From an uncultured Veillonella sp. (GTDB taxonomy: Bacteria > Bacillota > Negativicutes > Veillonellales > Veillonellaceae), in the NCBI GenBank assembly GCA_900549805.1, contig URPV01000007.1, forward strand, positions 1 through 34,440: DNA of 34,440 nucleotides. The letters are read 5' to 3'. Position 1 is the stretch's first letter; each line of letters starts with the position of its first letter. A program made the position numbers and the translations under genes. Of the stretch, positions 1-8,000 are shown piece by piece. The notes beneath the pieces are model-generated. The model saw only the letters and a list, made by a program, of their open reading frames with translations. It searched no databases and was not told the origin of the DNA.

Positions 1-44
1 ATTAGTTCTTCTGGCAAATTATAATCAAAATCTGTTACTTTCAT
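1..44 (-). CDS. queA: tRNA preQ1 ribosyltransferase-isomerase QueA, N-terminal fragment
   Basis: Only the first 14 codons lie in the window; the gene continues beyond base 1. The translation, MKVTDFDYNLPEEL, matches the conserved QueA N-terminus. An AAGGA ribosome-binding site lies 8 nt before the ATG at 44, and the gene starts 14 nt after the SpoIID-domain gene stops. QueA transfers and isomerises the ribosyl group of S-adenosylmethionine onto preQ1-modified tRNA to make epoxyqueuosine. Its place after ruvB is a known arrangement (ruvCAB-queA-tgt). A competing ATG at 48 runs into a stop after 7 codons. The identification rests on 14 residues plus context. Confidence 0.8.
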   Translation of the reverse strand, partial: MKVTDFDYNLPEEL

Positions 45-58
45 TCATTCTGTCCTTA

Positions 59-1453
59 TTAATACCATTTATCGATTTGAATACCAGTATAATAATGGTT
101 CAAAATCTTCTTATAGTATTCTCCATTGTTAGGCCCTTTTTGTGCCATTTCATAGGCCCCCCATTGGCTAAGTCCTAGTCCATGCCCCCAACCGTGTCCT
201 AAAATATAGACCACATCATTCTTACGGGTAAAGGTATGATACGAGCGACCTGGTTTTTCTTGCACGGAAGGCTTATGGTTGACGTAAAAATCAAAGAGAG
301 TAGACTTGAGGCCCAAAATGGACCGCAATTGATCACCGGTAAGGGTAACCTTCTTAGAGGATCCAATAAAGGTAGCTTGCTTGACGCGACCCGAAATGCC
401 ACGATCTTTTGTTTCTAAAGGGGCCTGTCCCATAGGTGTAAGTTCAATCTTTTTAAGGGACCCCACATTTTTACCTGCCGCCCTAAGCTTAGCTTCTAAA
501 TCATGTCGACTGGTGGTAATAAGCCAGGACCGTGTACCTTCATGGGTAGAGTAGTCCTTAACGCCCTTGAGATAAGGTAGGTCATTGCCCCACACATTGA
601 CAGCACTCTCTGTATACCCACCCCCATCGGAGTGAAAGAGGGCATTGATAGGCTGTCCGCCATAAGTCATAACCATACCTTGCGTATGTTGAACCGCCTT
701 ACGGGTTGCCTGAGTCTCCCCTTCCTTACCCTTATAAACTTGGTAATCTGTAGAAGGTGTTACATCATAGTCTTGCCCCTTAGCCTTGGCCATATTATTA
801 AGGGCATAGGTCCGTGCCGCTACGGCCTGTGCTTGCAAGGCTGCTTGTGGCCACGATGGAGACATTTCATAAGGAAGAACCCCTGCCACATAATCTTCTA
901 AACCAACTTCATTAATGAGTCGCATACCCCCATTGCGAGCGATGACCTTGAGCCCGCCGTGATAGGATTGGCCTAGGGCTGTGAAAGACCCGCCAACGCC
1001 AACAGGTTTAATATGCGCTGTAGGACCCACGGCCCTGCCATTGATCTTAACCGTATTACCAGATACAGTCACCTTAAGATCACCTGTAGCAGAGAAGGAT
1101 TTTTTGCCCCCTACTACCTTAGCCCCTGTTGAGAGGCTAACAGGTAAGGTTTCCGTGCGGCTGCCCAAAAGGACCCGGACCGTTGGTTCTTGACTATATC
1201 TAACCGTTTTGGAGGCTGTAGAATGGCTCTCTTGTTGGCGATTAGACGCCACAGGCGTACTGGTATGAGCTTTCTTACTAGACGTAGCAGAAGTAATGAC
1301 CTTACTAGGGCTTGTCTTAGGTTCGGCCTGAACTCGCTTAGCGCTATGCACTACCGTATTAGAGGTAGCAGAGGCGATCCCTATAGTAGCCAAACTAGTG
1401 CCTGTAAAAAGTGCCGCCATGATGGTAGCTTTCAATTGTTTAGAAAAAATCAT
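59..1453 (-). CDS. Secreted SpoIID/LytB-domain protein
   Basis: 464 aa. An N-terminal hydrophobic segment (about residues 8-30) looks like a signal peptide, followed by a Ser/Thr/Lys-rich low-complexity linker to about residue 90. The C-terminal half carries SpoIID/LytB family motifs: EDYVAGVLPYEM, a run of alanines ending in QAVAARTYAL, FHSDGGGYTE, and GHGWGHGLGLSQWGAYEMA near the end. SpoIID proteins are lytic transglycosylases acting on peptidoglycan denuded of stem peptides; in non-sporulators LytB-type relatives modify amidases or the wall. I infer an envelope/peptidoglycan role here, not sporulation. The start overlaps the ruvB stop (ATGA), so it is probably translationally coupled in the ruvCAB-queA operon. 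Exact substrate unknown. Confidence 0.85.
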   Translation of the reverse strand: MIFSKQLKATIMAALFTGTSLATIGIASATSNTVVHSAKRVQAEPKTSPSKVITSATSSKKAHTSTPVASNRQQESHSTASKTVRYSQEPTVRVLLGSRTETLPVSLSTGAKVVGGKKSFSATGDLKVTVSGNTVKINGRAVGPTAHIKPVGVGGSFTALGQSYHGGLKVIARNGGMRLINEVGLEDYVAGVLPYEMSPSWPQAALQAQAVAARTYALNNMAKAKGQDYDVTPSTDYQVYKGKEGETQATRKAVQHTQGMVMTYGGQPINALFHSDGGGYTESAVNVWGNDLPYLKGVKDYSTHEGTRSWLITTSRHDLEAKLRAAGKNVGSLKKIELTPMGQAPLETKDRGISGRVKQATFIGSSKKVTLTGDQLRSILGLKSTLFDFYVNHKPSVQEKPGRSYHTFTRKNDVVYILGHGWGHGLGLSQWGAYEMAQKGPNNGEYYKKILNHYYTGIQIDKWY

Positions 1454-2463
1454 GAGCGATTAGCCTCCGTAAAAGGAATCCCTAGGTGGTCATAGGCGGC
1501 TTTTGTCGCCATTCGACCCCGTGTCGTACGAGACAAGAAGCCTAACTGCATAAGATATGGCTCGTACACATCTTCAATTGTTTCTCGTTCTTCTGATACC
1601 GCTGCTGCAATAGTATCAATTCCTACTGGACCACCCTTAAATTTTTCAATAATGGTATGAAGGACCCGACGGTCAATCCGATCCAAACCCATTGGATCAA
1701 TATCCAAACGTGACAAGGCTTCATCAGCTATGTTTTTATCAATCACACCATCTCCTACCACCTGGGCAAAATCGCGTACCCGTTTAAGAAGGCGGTTAGC
1801 GATCCGCGGTGTTCCTCGTGAGCGTCTTGCTATTTCCGTAGCCCCTGATGGCTCAATACCGATATTGAGGATATCAGAAGCCCGGCTTACAATCAGTTCT
1901 AATTCCTTTTGTTTATAGTATTCCAAACGGGCAATCACACCAAACCGATCTCGTAAAGGAGCTGCCAAGGAACCAGCCCGTGTTGTTGCCCCTACCAAGG
2001 TAAAATGGGGTAAATCTATGCGAACAGATCGGGCTGATGGCCCCTTACCGATGATGATATCCAACGCATAGTCTTCCATAGCCGAGTAGAGAACTTCTTC
2101 TACCGACCGAGACAGGCGATGGATTTCATCAATAAAGAGAAGGTCATTATCATCCAAATTGGTTAAGAGGGCCGCTAGGTCTCCAGCTTTTTCAATTGCA
2201 GGGCCAGAGGTCACACGAAAGTTTACCCCCATCTCATTGGCAATAATACCTGCTAAGGTCGTCTTGCCAAGGCCAGGCGGTCCATAGAGGAGAACATGGT
2301 CTAGGGCTTCGCCCCGTTGCTTGGCCGCTTGGATAAAGATATGCAAATTTTCTTTTGCTTTTTCCTGGCCAATGTATTCCTTAAAATAACGAGGGCGAAG
2401 GCTATACTGCCACATATCCTCCTCTTGCTCGCCCTTACCCACTAGGCGTTCATCTTCTACCAT
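1450..2463 (-). CDS. ruvB: Holliday junction branch migration ATPase RuvB
   Basis: 337 aa, normal for RuvB. It has an AAA+ core with Walker A GPPGLGKTT at residues 61-69, Walker B LLFIDEIH near 108-115, a sensor-1 region GATTRAGSL, and a C-terminal winged helix containing the conserved GPVGIDTIAAA and PYLMQLGF segments. RuvB hexamers are loaded by RuvA on four-way junctions and drive branch migration before RuvC cuts. The gene follows ruvA by 2 nt and overlaps the next gene by 4 nt. The N-terminus MVEDERLVGKGEQEED is typical of the family's variable head, so the first ATG is accepted. Confidence 0.97.
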   Translation of the reverse strand: MVEDERLVGKGEQEEDMWQYSLRPRYFKEYIGQEKAKENLHIFIQAAKQRGEALDHVLLYGPPGLGKTTLAGIIANEMGVNFRVTSGPAIEKAGDLAALLTNLDDNDLLFIDEIHRLSRSVEEVLYSAMEDYALDIIIGKGPSARSVRIDLPHFTLVGATTRAGSLAAPLRDRFGVIARLEYYKQKELELIVSRASDILNIGIEPSGATEIARRSRGTPRIANRLLKRVRDFAQVVGDGVIDKNIADEALSRLDIDPMGLDRIDRRVLHTIIEKFKGGPVGIDTIAAAVSEERETIEDVYEPYLMQLGFLSRTTRGRMATKAAYDHLGIPFTEANRS

Positions 2464-2465
2464 GC

Positions 2466-3074
2466 TTACCGTCCTTTCCCAAGTTCTTTAAGGGCTGCCT
2501 TGATAAGGGCTGCCGAGTCCAGGTTGCCATCGTTAAGGCCATCTACAATAGAGCTGACCTCATCTTGGCTATAGCCCAAGGATACCAACGCTTCAATTGC
2601 TTCCCCGCAAGCGCCGCTTTGCCCCACTCCAATGGGTTGGATAGCTGCTGCCGTATCTAACTTTATGGTCGACATCTTAGCTAACTTATCCTTCAGTTCC
2701 AAAACCAAACGTTCCGCCGATTTTTTGCCGATTCCAGGCAATTTTGTTAGGGTTTGAACCTGACCATTAACAATGGCTAATTTAAAAGCCTCCGGCGTCA
2801 TACCAGACAAGATACCCAAGGCCACCTTAGGACCTATGCCAGATACGGAAATAAGGAGAATAAAGAGGTCATATTCCTCTTGTGTGGAGAAGCCATATAA
2901 GAGGATAGCATCTTCACGCACATGGGTATATGTAAAGAGAGTCACTTCTTCCCCTTCGACCAAGTTGGCCCGGGTAGTAACAGGTACATAAACCCGATAA
3001 CCAACGCCATGCACATCCACATAGCAGCAATCGTTAAAGAGGTAGGTCACGATACCTCTTACATAACCGATCAT
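2466..3074 (-). CDS. ruvA: Holliday junction DNA-binding subunit RuvA
   Basis: About 202 aa when started at the ATG at 3074 (MIGYVRGIV), the usual RuvA N-terminus. The open frame extends 20 codons further upstream into ruvC, but that extension lacks family similarity. The chosen ATG overlaps the ruvC stop as ATGA. Visible features are the N-terminal OB-fold, helix-hairpin-helix motifs (ISVSGIGPKVALGILS and LTKLPGIGKKSAERLVLEL) and a C-terminal three-helix domain (EAIEALVSLGYSQDEV) that contacts RuvB. It binds Holliday junctions and recruits RuvB. Confidence 0.96.
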   Translation of the reverse strand: MIGYVRGIVTYLFNDCCYVDVHGVGYRVYVPVTTRANLVEGEEVTLFTYTHVREDAILLYGFSTQEEYDLFILLISVSGIGPKVALGILSGMTPEAFKLAIVNGQVQTLTKLPGIGKKSAERLVLELKDKLAKMSTIKLDTAAAIQPIGVGQSGACGEAIEALVSLGYSQDEVSSIVDGLNDGNLDSAALIKAALKELGKGR

Positions 3075-3571
3075 ACTTGCACTCTCCTTCTTAAACGCTC
3101 CCCGTGGGATGAATGGGCTGTGCAAATGGCACAAGCCAAGGCATCCGCCGTATCATCTGGCTTTATCTTCTCCCGGATACCGAGTATATTCATCGTCATC
3201 TTAATAACCTGTTGCTTGGTCGCCTGCCCATAACCTACAACAGCTTGTTTAATTTGTGGTGGTGTGAATTCGTAAATAGGTAGACCTTGTTGTTCTGCTG
3301 CCAAAAGGAGGACACCACGGGCTTGAGCCACCGTAATTGCCGTCGTAACATTACGATTAAAAAATAGCTTTTCTATACCAAACTTATCAGGCTTGTAGTT
3401 TTCCAAGAGGTCAGACAAATCATTAAAGAGGATTTCCAAACGCTCTGAATCGGTCTTATCTGGCGTCGTTATAATGGACCCGTATGTTACAGGAATTAAC
3501 TTACTGCCCACCACATCAATGATGCCATATCCACAGATCGCTGTTCCTGGGTCAATACCCATAATCCGCAT
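3071..3571 (-). CDS. ruvC: Holliday junction resolvase RuvC
   Basis: 166 aa, normal length. RNase-H-fold acidic residues are in place: D7 (MRIMGIDPGT), E67 (GIEKLFF), and D140/D143 (KPDDTADALA). RuvC dimers cut Holliday junctions symmetrically after RuvAB branch migration. First gene of the ruvCAB operon; it overlaps ruvA by 4 nt. The C-terminus ends in a basic stretch (HGERLRRRVQV). Upstream is a 190-nt non-coding region with a TATAAT box (3639-3644) and the terminator of the preceding gene. Confidence 0.96.
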   Translation of the reverse strand: MRIMGIDPGTAICGYGIIDVVGSKLIPVTYGSIITTPDKTDSERLEILFNDLSDLLENYKPDKFGIEKLFFNRNVTTAITVAQARGVLLLAAEQQGLPIYEFTPPQIKQAVVGYGQATKQQVIKMTMNILGIREKIKPDDTADALACAICTAHSSHGERLRRRVQV

Positions 3572-3638
3572 GTGTCTACCTCCCCTCTAGCATAAAAAAA
3601 GATAAGTCCTAGACTCATCCACATAAATTTGCTATTTA

Positions 3639-3676
3639 ATTATAGCATAAAAAGCCCTTTATTTATGGTCATTTTG
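3639..3676 (-). promoter_or_regulatory. Putative promoter of ruvCAB
   Basis: On the minus strand a perfect TATAAT box lies at 3644-3639, about 70 nt before the ruvC start. No good -35 is seen at 16-18 nt upstream (CATAAA at best). An alternative TTGATA with a weak -10 lies slightly further upstream. The call rests on the -10 and on the fact that the preceding gene ends in a terminator, so ruvC needs a promoter here. Confidence 0.4.
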
Positions 3677-3714
3677 AATTTTATCAATATCTATTTCATA
3701 TTTTTTTCAGCATA

Positions 3715-3746
3715 TAAAAAAGCCACCCCCTAGGAGTGGCTTTCTT
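3715..3746 (-). terminator. Intrinsic terminator after the small membrane protein gene
   Basis: Minus-strand stem AAGCCACTCC / GGGGTGGCTT around a short CTAG-containing loop, followed by TTTTTT. It lies 17 nt past the stop of the gene at 3763-4203 and separates it from ruvC. Confidence 0.85.
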
Positions 3747-3762
3747 GTATGATTCTATGCCC

Positions 3763-4203
3763 CTATGCTAGTACAAGACTAACAATGCCATAAATTAGGC
3801 AGATAAGGCCGATGGCTGCCGCCAAGCCAATGATATAAAGTGCATAGGTGGATACAAAGGTAAGGAGTGGCAAAATATATTTTGCAGAGAACTCCATGGA
3901 TTTGCCCATTTGTTGAACAGACTTAGTATCCTTTTTCATCTTTTTAAAGCGAGGATCAGACTTAGCCGCGTGTTGGAATTTCTTTTCCCAGCCCTTTTTT
4001 GACATAGCCTTATGGAGCATGTTCTTTTGCGCGGTTGCATAGGATGCGAACCAAGTCACAAAATCCTTATGGCGAGAAATAGCTTCGCTTACGGTCAACG
4101 GTTTACGTTGACCAGAATTTTCCTTCCAGAATTTTTTGAGTTTCCATTGCATGGTGCAAACCACACCAGCAAGAGCTAACAAGAGAATGCCTAATACAAT
4201 CAT
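3763..4203 (-). CDS. Hypothetical membrane protein, 146 aa
   Basis: I do not recognise the family. The protein starts with a hydrophobic helix (MIVLGILLLALAGVVCTMQW), has a basic central cytoplasmic-looking region (about residues 24-105, rich in Lys, with QQMGKSMEFSAKYILP), and ends with one or two hydrophobic segments (about 108-146). This gives a hairpin or three-helix membrane protein. The start is supported by an AAAAGGGG sequence just upstream. It lies between yebC (21 nt upstream) and a terminator, so it is probably the last gene of a short operon with yebC. No enzymatic motif is visible. Confidence 0.75.
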   Translation of the reverse strand: MIVLGILLLALAGVVCTMQWKLKKFWKENSGQRKPLTVSEAISRHKDFVTWFASYATAQKNMLHKAMSKKGWEKKFQHAAKSDPRFKKMKKDTKSVQQMGKSMEFSAKYILPLLTFVSTYALYIIGLAAAIGLICLIYGIVSLVLA

Positions 4204-4224
4204 GATGTACCCCTTTTCTAAAAC

Positions 4225-4959
4225 CTATTCTTCATCATCTGGCAACAAGCCGTTATGGAATACATCTTGTACGTCATCCAAGTCTTCCAAGGCATCCAAC
4301 ATTTTTTGCATTTTTTCTGCATCTTCCCCATTGAGTTCCACATAGGTATCTGGCACCATGGAAATCTTAGCCACTTGGGTCTCAATACCCGCATCAGCCA
4401 AGGCAGCTTCTACCGCATCAAAGCCTTCTGGAGTCGTGTAAATTTCAAAAGCACCATCTTCAGACTTGAAGTCTTCAGCACCTGCATCGAGGGCAATCAT
4501 CATCACTTCTTCTTCGTCATGGCCCTCTGCATCGATAACAAAGATGCCCTTGGATTTAAACATCCAAGCTACGCAGCCAGTCGCTCCCAAGGAACCACCA
4601 TTTTTAGAGAAGGCATGGCGCACATCGGCAGCGGCCCGGTTCTTATTATCGGTCATAACATTAACCGTTACAGCTACACCGTTAGGACCATATCCTTCGT
4701 AAACCATTTCTTCATAGGCTGCTGCATCGCCAGCACCTAGGCCTTTGTCGATAGCGCGTTTGATATTATCCTTAGGGATGTTATTTTCACGAGCCTTTTG
4801 CAAAACCAATTTAAGGCGCATATTGCCTGTAGGGTCTGCACCACCCATGCGCACAGCCACAGTGATTTCACGGCTGATTTTAGTAGTAACCTTAGCCTTT
4901 AAGGCATCCGTTTTTCCTTTTTTATGTTTAATATTCGCCCATTTAGAATGTCCAGACAT
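4225..4959 (-). CDS. YebC/PmpR family regulator (TACO1-like)
   Basis: 244 aa, full length for the family. It begins with the hallmark MSGHSKWANIKHKKGKTDA and contains NNIPKDNIKRAIDKG, YEGYGPNGVAV and DNKNRAAADVRHAF, followed by the acidic C-terminal domain. Members are described as DNA-binding transcriptional regulators (PmpR, YebC) and, for some homologues, as translation factors acting on proline-rich stretches or mitochondrial COX1 (TACO1). In many bacteria yebC sits next to ruvCAB, and here it lies one gene upstream of ruvC. The ribosome-binding site AGGAGG lies 6 nt from the ATG. Which activity applies here is not decidable from sequence. Confidence 0.93.
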   Translation of the reverse strand: MSGHSKWANIKHKKGKTDALKAKVTTKISREITVAVRMGGADPTGNMRLKLVLQKARENNIPKDNIKRAIDKGLGAGDAAAYEEMVYEGYGPNGVAVTVNVMTDNKNRAAADVRHAFSKNGGSLGATGCVAWMFKSKGIFVIDAEGHDEEEVMMIALDAGAEDFKSEDGAFEIYTTPEGFDAVEAALADAGIETQVAKISMVPDTYVELNGEDAEKMQKMLDALEDLDDVQDVFHNGLLPDDEE

Positions 4960-5015
4960 AATGCCCTCCTAGTCACAACTACTAGGTCTAGAGGAGTCTC
5001 TTCCCCTCCGGCCTA

Positions 5016-5591
5016 TTATTCTTTAGTCCACCATGCTTCGCCCCGCAAGCGATCCAAAATGATTGAAACGGCGCTGCGCACAGATAAATGATTATATTGC
5101 CCATGGCCGTAGACTGGCTCCAAAATGTAGTCAAAGTCTTCCATAGTTTCTTTAGTCATACCATAGCCGGTACCAAATAATACTAACACAGGACGGTCGC
5201 CCTTTTCAATGGTTCTACGCATCCAGGCGTAGGACACGGTATTATCATAAGTCCTAGCATCAGTCGTAGCAATGATGGGCTTTTGCCCCTCTAATTCCAC
5301 AATTTCTTCTACGGCTGATCTAATGGAGTTAACCAGTTCAACCCCACTGAAAGCATCCTTGCGGTCCGGATTATAGGTAGACCCAAAACCAGTCTTCCAA
5401 TGGTTCATAATGGTAGCCGCTAATTCGCGTTGAGCGGGTATATTATGGATGATAAAGTACTTAGACACATCGTACGTAATCGATGCGCGGGCAATATCGT
5501 GAATATCATAGTTTGTGATGGCTGTCGTAATGACATCCTTATGCTTATTCATTATAGGATAGTGAACAAGCCCTATATATAAATTAGCCAA
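5016..5591 (-). CDS. SPOUT-type RNA methyltransferase (TrmD-related family)
   Basis: 191 aa. It begins MANLYIGLVHYPIMNKH, with the conserved LVHYPV-like opening and later THNIPAQ-like (IIHNIPAQ), DRKDAFSGVEL, ATTDAR and LFGTGYGMTKE segments. I read these as the family annotated as SAM-dependent RNA methyltransferase (Methyltrn_RNA_4). The C-terminal GTGYGM and LEPVYGHGQYNHLSVRSAV match a SPOUT trefoil-knot cofactor site. Start codon is TTG at 5591, preceded by AGGAG about 10 nt upstream; no closer ATG keeps the conserved N-terminus. In many Clostridia and Deltaproteobacteria this gene adjoins trmD; here it is separated from trmD by about 4.4 kb. RNA target unknown. Confidence 0.8.
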   Translation of the reverse strand: MANLYIGLVHYPIMNKHKDVITTAITNYDIHDIARASITYDVSKYFIIHNIPAQRELAATIMNHWKTGFGSTYNPDRKDAFSGVELVNSIRSAVEEIVELEGQKPIIATTDARTYDNTVSYAWMRRTIEKGDRPVLVLFGTGYGMTKETMEDFDYILEPVYGHGQYNHLSVRSAVSIILDRLRGEAWWTKE

Positions 5592-5637
5592 AGCCTTATA
5601 TCTCCTGTGTTTTTTAAATTTTGTTTACCATGATTAA

Positions 5638-6930
5638 TCATTCAACTATCAAAGGCACAAAATAAGCTTCCGTGCCAGCGATTTTCTCTGGTGAAAAACG
5701 GCAGCCCACGGCAGATGGTTTACCGCCTAGCATACAGCAGGACAAGGTCAAATACCCATCTTTAGTGCCAGAATCAACCCTATGGCGAAAAACCTTTTGC
5801 TGGATAAAGTCTTGGTACATGAGTCGATTGCTATCTCGGCAAACAATATCATCGTAGTTATCTACTTCTTTTTCCAAATGGAGCTGAGCCTCACCATTTC
5901 GCTTTTCCATCACCTTTACGTGGCGGCCTTCCCGCCCCCAAATTTCCTTTTGAATATAAGAACCATCTGCTAAAGCAGAAAAATCATTTTCAAAATAAGA
6001 TGGCACTAGGTAATCTTCAATGAGCTTACGCTCTTGAGGCGTGAAGAATCGATCCGTTAAATAGAGTGCGTAGACCAAAGCCATAAAGGACTTATTCTGC
6101 ATGATAATAGCCTCCGGTGGATTAAAGAGGGCAAATTTACCCTCTTGATAGAGGTCCAAGAAATAATGTCCTAAAGGCTCCCCATCCGGCGTGGTCTCAT
6201 CGATGAGAAGTTCCATAGGATGAAGACGATAAAGGCCTGCTGCATAAGCCCCATCACCGAGTGGGATCCCACCAGGGTCAATAGCCATATCATAAAGGGA
6301 TAAAAATCGAGCATCCATATGAGGGCGAGCGGCCTTCATTTCTTCCATAAGAAACCGTGTGGTCGCCGCATCCTCTATATAATCATCAAAGCAAGCAAAG
6401 ACAAAGGGCTGCTCAAGGATAGAGCCAGCAGACTCAATCCGCCCCTTGCTAGCCATGGTCATGACCACATCATGGATCCCCCCCAAATAGGCCCTTAGGT
6501 CATCACGGAGGCCCTCATTGGGGTCTGACTTTCCCACAAAGCCCGCCGCCACCCCATTAGCATAGTAGCTTTCAATCAGAAAACAAGGAGTATCCGCATT
6601 AAGTTCTACCATTTTTAGATGGCCGTCCCGATCCAAGACATAATCAAAGCGGGACAACCACGTAGGTAAGCCTAAGATATTAGCTTTATTAAGATAGGGA
6701 ATAAGTTCCTGGGGCATATCCATCTGCCCAGCAAAACCATCTGGCCCTGCTTGGAAGACTTGGGTGGCCTTGCAGAAAATACCAAAGAGCCCACGAGAAA
6801 CTTGGCGAATTTCCTCATAAAATGCCCTTGGGAAAGCTTGCGTGGACAAGGCTGGATACCGGTCATCATAACCTTCATAATCAATGAAGGTAAAGACCTT
6901 TCTATCCAATTGATCTATATAGGACTGCAT
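5638..6930 (-). CDS. Glutathionylspermidine synthase-like ATP-grasp ligase
   Basis: 430 aa. Family marks of the C-terminal synthetase half of glutathionylspermidine synthase (GSP_synth; E. coli YgiC/YjfC type): LPTWLSRFDYVLDRDG followed by KMVELNADTPCFLIESYY, FALFNPPEAIIMQNKSFMALVYAL, SYFENDF, WGREGRHVKV and LSCCMLGGKPSAVGCRFS near the end. There is no N-terminal CHAP amidase domain, so it is a stand-alone ligase. The family uses ATP to form an amide between a peptide carboxylate and an amine such as spermidine; substrates of the YgiC/YjfC branch are not established. AGGAGG lies 6 nt before the ATG. It ends a four-gene cluster with DUF4178-like, DUF350 and Gly/Ser-tailed proteins, pointing to a membrane-linked peptide or polyamine modification. 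Confidence 0.88.
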   Translation of the reverse strand: MQSYIDQLDRKVFTFIDYEGYDDRYPALSTQAFPRAFYEEIRQVSRGLFGIFCKATQVFQAGPDGFAGQMDMPQELIPYLNKANILGLPTWLSRFDYVLDRDGHLKMVELNADTPCFLIESYYANGVAAGFVGKSDPNEGLRDDLRAYLGGIHDVVMTMASKGRIESAGSILEQPFVFACFDDYIEDAATTRFLMEEMKAARPHMDARFLSLYDMAIDPGGIPLGDGAYAAGLYRLHPMELLIDETTPDGEPLGHYFLDLYQEGKFALFNPPEAIIMQNKSFMALVYALYLTDRFFTPQERKLIEDYLVPSYFENDFSALADGSYIQKEIWGREGRHVKVMEKRNGEAQLHLEKEVDNYDDIVCRDSNRLMYQDFIQQKVFRHRVDSGTKDGYLTLSCCMLGGKPSAVGCRFSPEKIAGTEAYFVPLIVE

Positions 6931-6939
6931 TAAAACCTC

Positions 6940-7518
6940 CTAAGAACTACCAGACCGGGCACCAGCGGACCCAAAACCCACCTTACGGCCCACAAAGCTA
7001 GACCGTTTACTAGGCTTTTCTTCGTATTCTTTAGCGGATCGAGATCCCCAATAACTCCTACCACCATAGCCATGTGCACCAGTCCCCCTAGCTACGTACT
7101 TATCCGGTTCTTGGTAAGCCTCCAGAGGCGCCATAGCCCGATAGGTCATAGTAGGGCCATCCATCCGAGCGGGCGGCGTATTAAAGCCGTGGAAGGCATA
7201 GTAGGAAGCAGCCATCCTAGGGAAAAGACCTGCTAGTCCCGCATCCCATAGCAAATTACCAGCCTTGTCGCGGTGGAAGGTAAGGGACTTATTATCGTCA
7301 TACAGGACCGTTTCCTTACCATCGCCATGGTTAAGGAGGGTATAGCGAGTCCCCTCACTATCCTCTAGGCGAGCCTCTCCCTCGTTGGCTTCAGGATAGA
7401 TATATTGGCAAACAGCAAAAGATATATCTTCCCAATAGGTATAGGTCAAACCAGTTGCTCCCGCAACGGAAACAAAGGCCAGAGTCAGGAGTAAAGTCTT
7501 CTTACTTGGTTGATACAT
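6940..7518 (-). CDS. Membrane-anchored protein with Gly/Ser/Arg-rich tail (YgiB/YjfM-like position)
   Basis: 192 aa. One N-terminal transmembrane or signal-anchor helix (about residues 8-27), then a hydrophilic domain with a short beta-like YTLLNHGDGKETVLYDD segment, and a low-complexity C-terminus rich in Gly, Ser, Arg and Lys (from about residue 145) ending GSAGARSGSS. The tail and the position directly before the ATP-grasp ligase gene recall YgiB/YjfM (DUF1190) proteins of E. coli, but the similarity is general and I do not claim homology. A small exposed protein with a Gly/Ser-rich tail encoded beside a ligase could be a substrate or carrier of that ligase; this is inference. SD AGGAG lies 6 nt from the ATG; 9 nt separate it from the ligase gene. 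Confidence 0.65.
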   Translation of the reverse strand: MYQPSKKTLLLTLAFVSVAGATGLTYTYWEDISFAVCQYIYPEANEGEARLEDSEGTRYTLLNHGDGKETVLYDDNKSLTFHRDKAGNLLWDAGLAGLFPRMAASYYAFHGFNTPPARMDGPTMTYRAMAPLEAYQEPDKYVARGTGAHGYGGRSYWGSRSAKEYEEKPSKRSSFVGRKVGFGSAGARSGSS

Positions 7519-7527
7519 AAAGAACTC

Positions 7528-7968
7528 CTAGTGAACAGCTCCACTGACAACGAGGGCCAATCCTACGAAAATACCGAAGACCAAAATACCAGCGGCCGTA
7601 TTGCCATTCATAATCTCCTCGGTCAGGTTATACTGCTTGTGCCAAAGGTTAATAAAGAGGTAGCCTATGACAAAGAGTACAATACCCAAGATTGCATAGA
7701 CAAGGCTAGCCACGATCCCATGTAAGAGAGATGTATCCACAGGACCAACAGCAGGAGACATAATCACAGCCCGCAAGATTTGTCCAATTCCGATAAAGGA
7801 CCCTGCCGACAACCAAGCAACGGCACAGTTACCATTCTTAATTGCCTTGCTAAATTTACCTGGCACAAAGAAGTCAATAACTGTATTGGCCGTCAGCATC
7901 AACAAAATGCCAAAGCAGGCATAAAAAATAGTAAGTAAAATATCTGGTATGTAAATCATATCAAGCAT
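7528..7968 (-). CDS. DUF350 (YjfL-like) integral membrane protein
   Basis: 146 aa with four predicted membrane helices (about residues 8-30, 47-70, 80-105, 120-143), arranged as two repeats typical of DUF350. Recognisable features are FFVPGKFSKAIKNGNCAVAWLSAGSF-type text in the first loop (residues 33-58) and the matching LTEEIMNGNTAAGILVFGIF in the second. DUF350 proteins are repeatedly encoded with GSP-synthase-like ATP-grasp ligases and DUF4178 proteins, including E. coli yjfL near yjfC. Their biochemical role is unknown; a membrane scaffold or transport part is assumed. SD AGGAG precedes the ATG by 9 nt. 32 nt separate it from the upstream DUF4178-like gene. Confidence 0.82.
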   Translation of the reverse strand: MLDMIYIPDILLTIFYACFGILLMLTANTVIDFFVPGKFSKAIKNGNCAVAWLSAGSFIGIGQILRAVIMSPAVGPVDTSLLHGIVASLVYAILGIVLFVIGYLFINLWHKQYNLTEEIMNGNTAAGILVFGIFVGLALVVSGAVH

Positions 7969-8000
7969 ATTATCTATCTCCTATAGCTCTATTAATACGA

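Noticed and set aside
3071..3134. Longer ruvA start (20 extra codons)
   Set aside because: The extension lies fully inside ruvC and lacks RuvA similarity; the ATG at 3074 gives the family N-terminus.
4960..5015. Terminator between the RNA methyltransferase and yebC
   Set aside because: GGAG/CTCC and CTAG/CTAG pairs exist but there is no T-run and the pairing is weak; read-through into yebC is likely.
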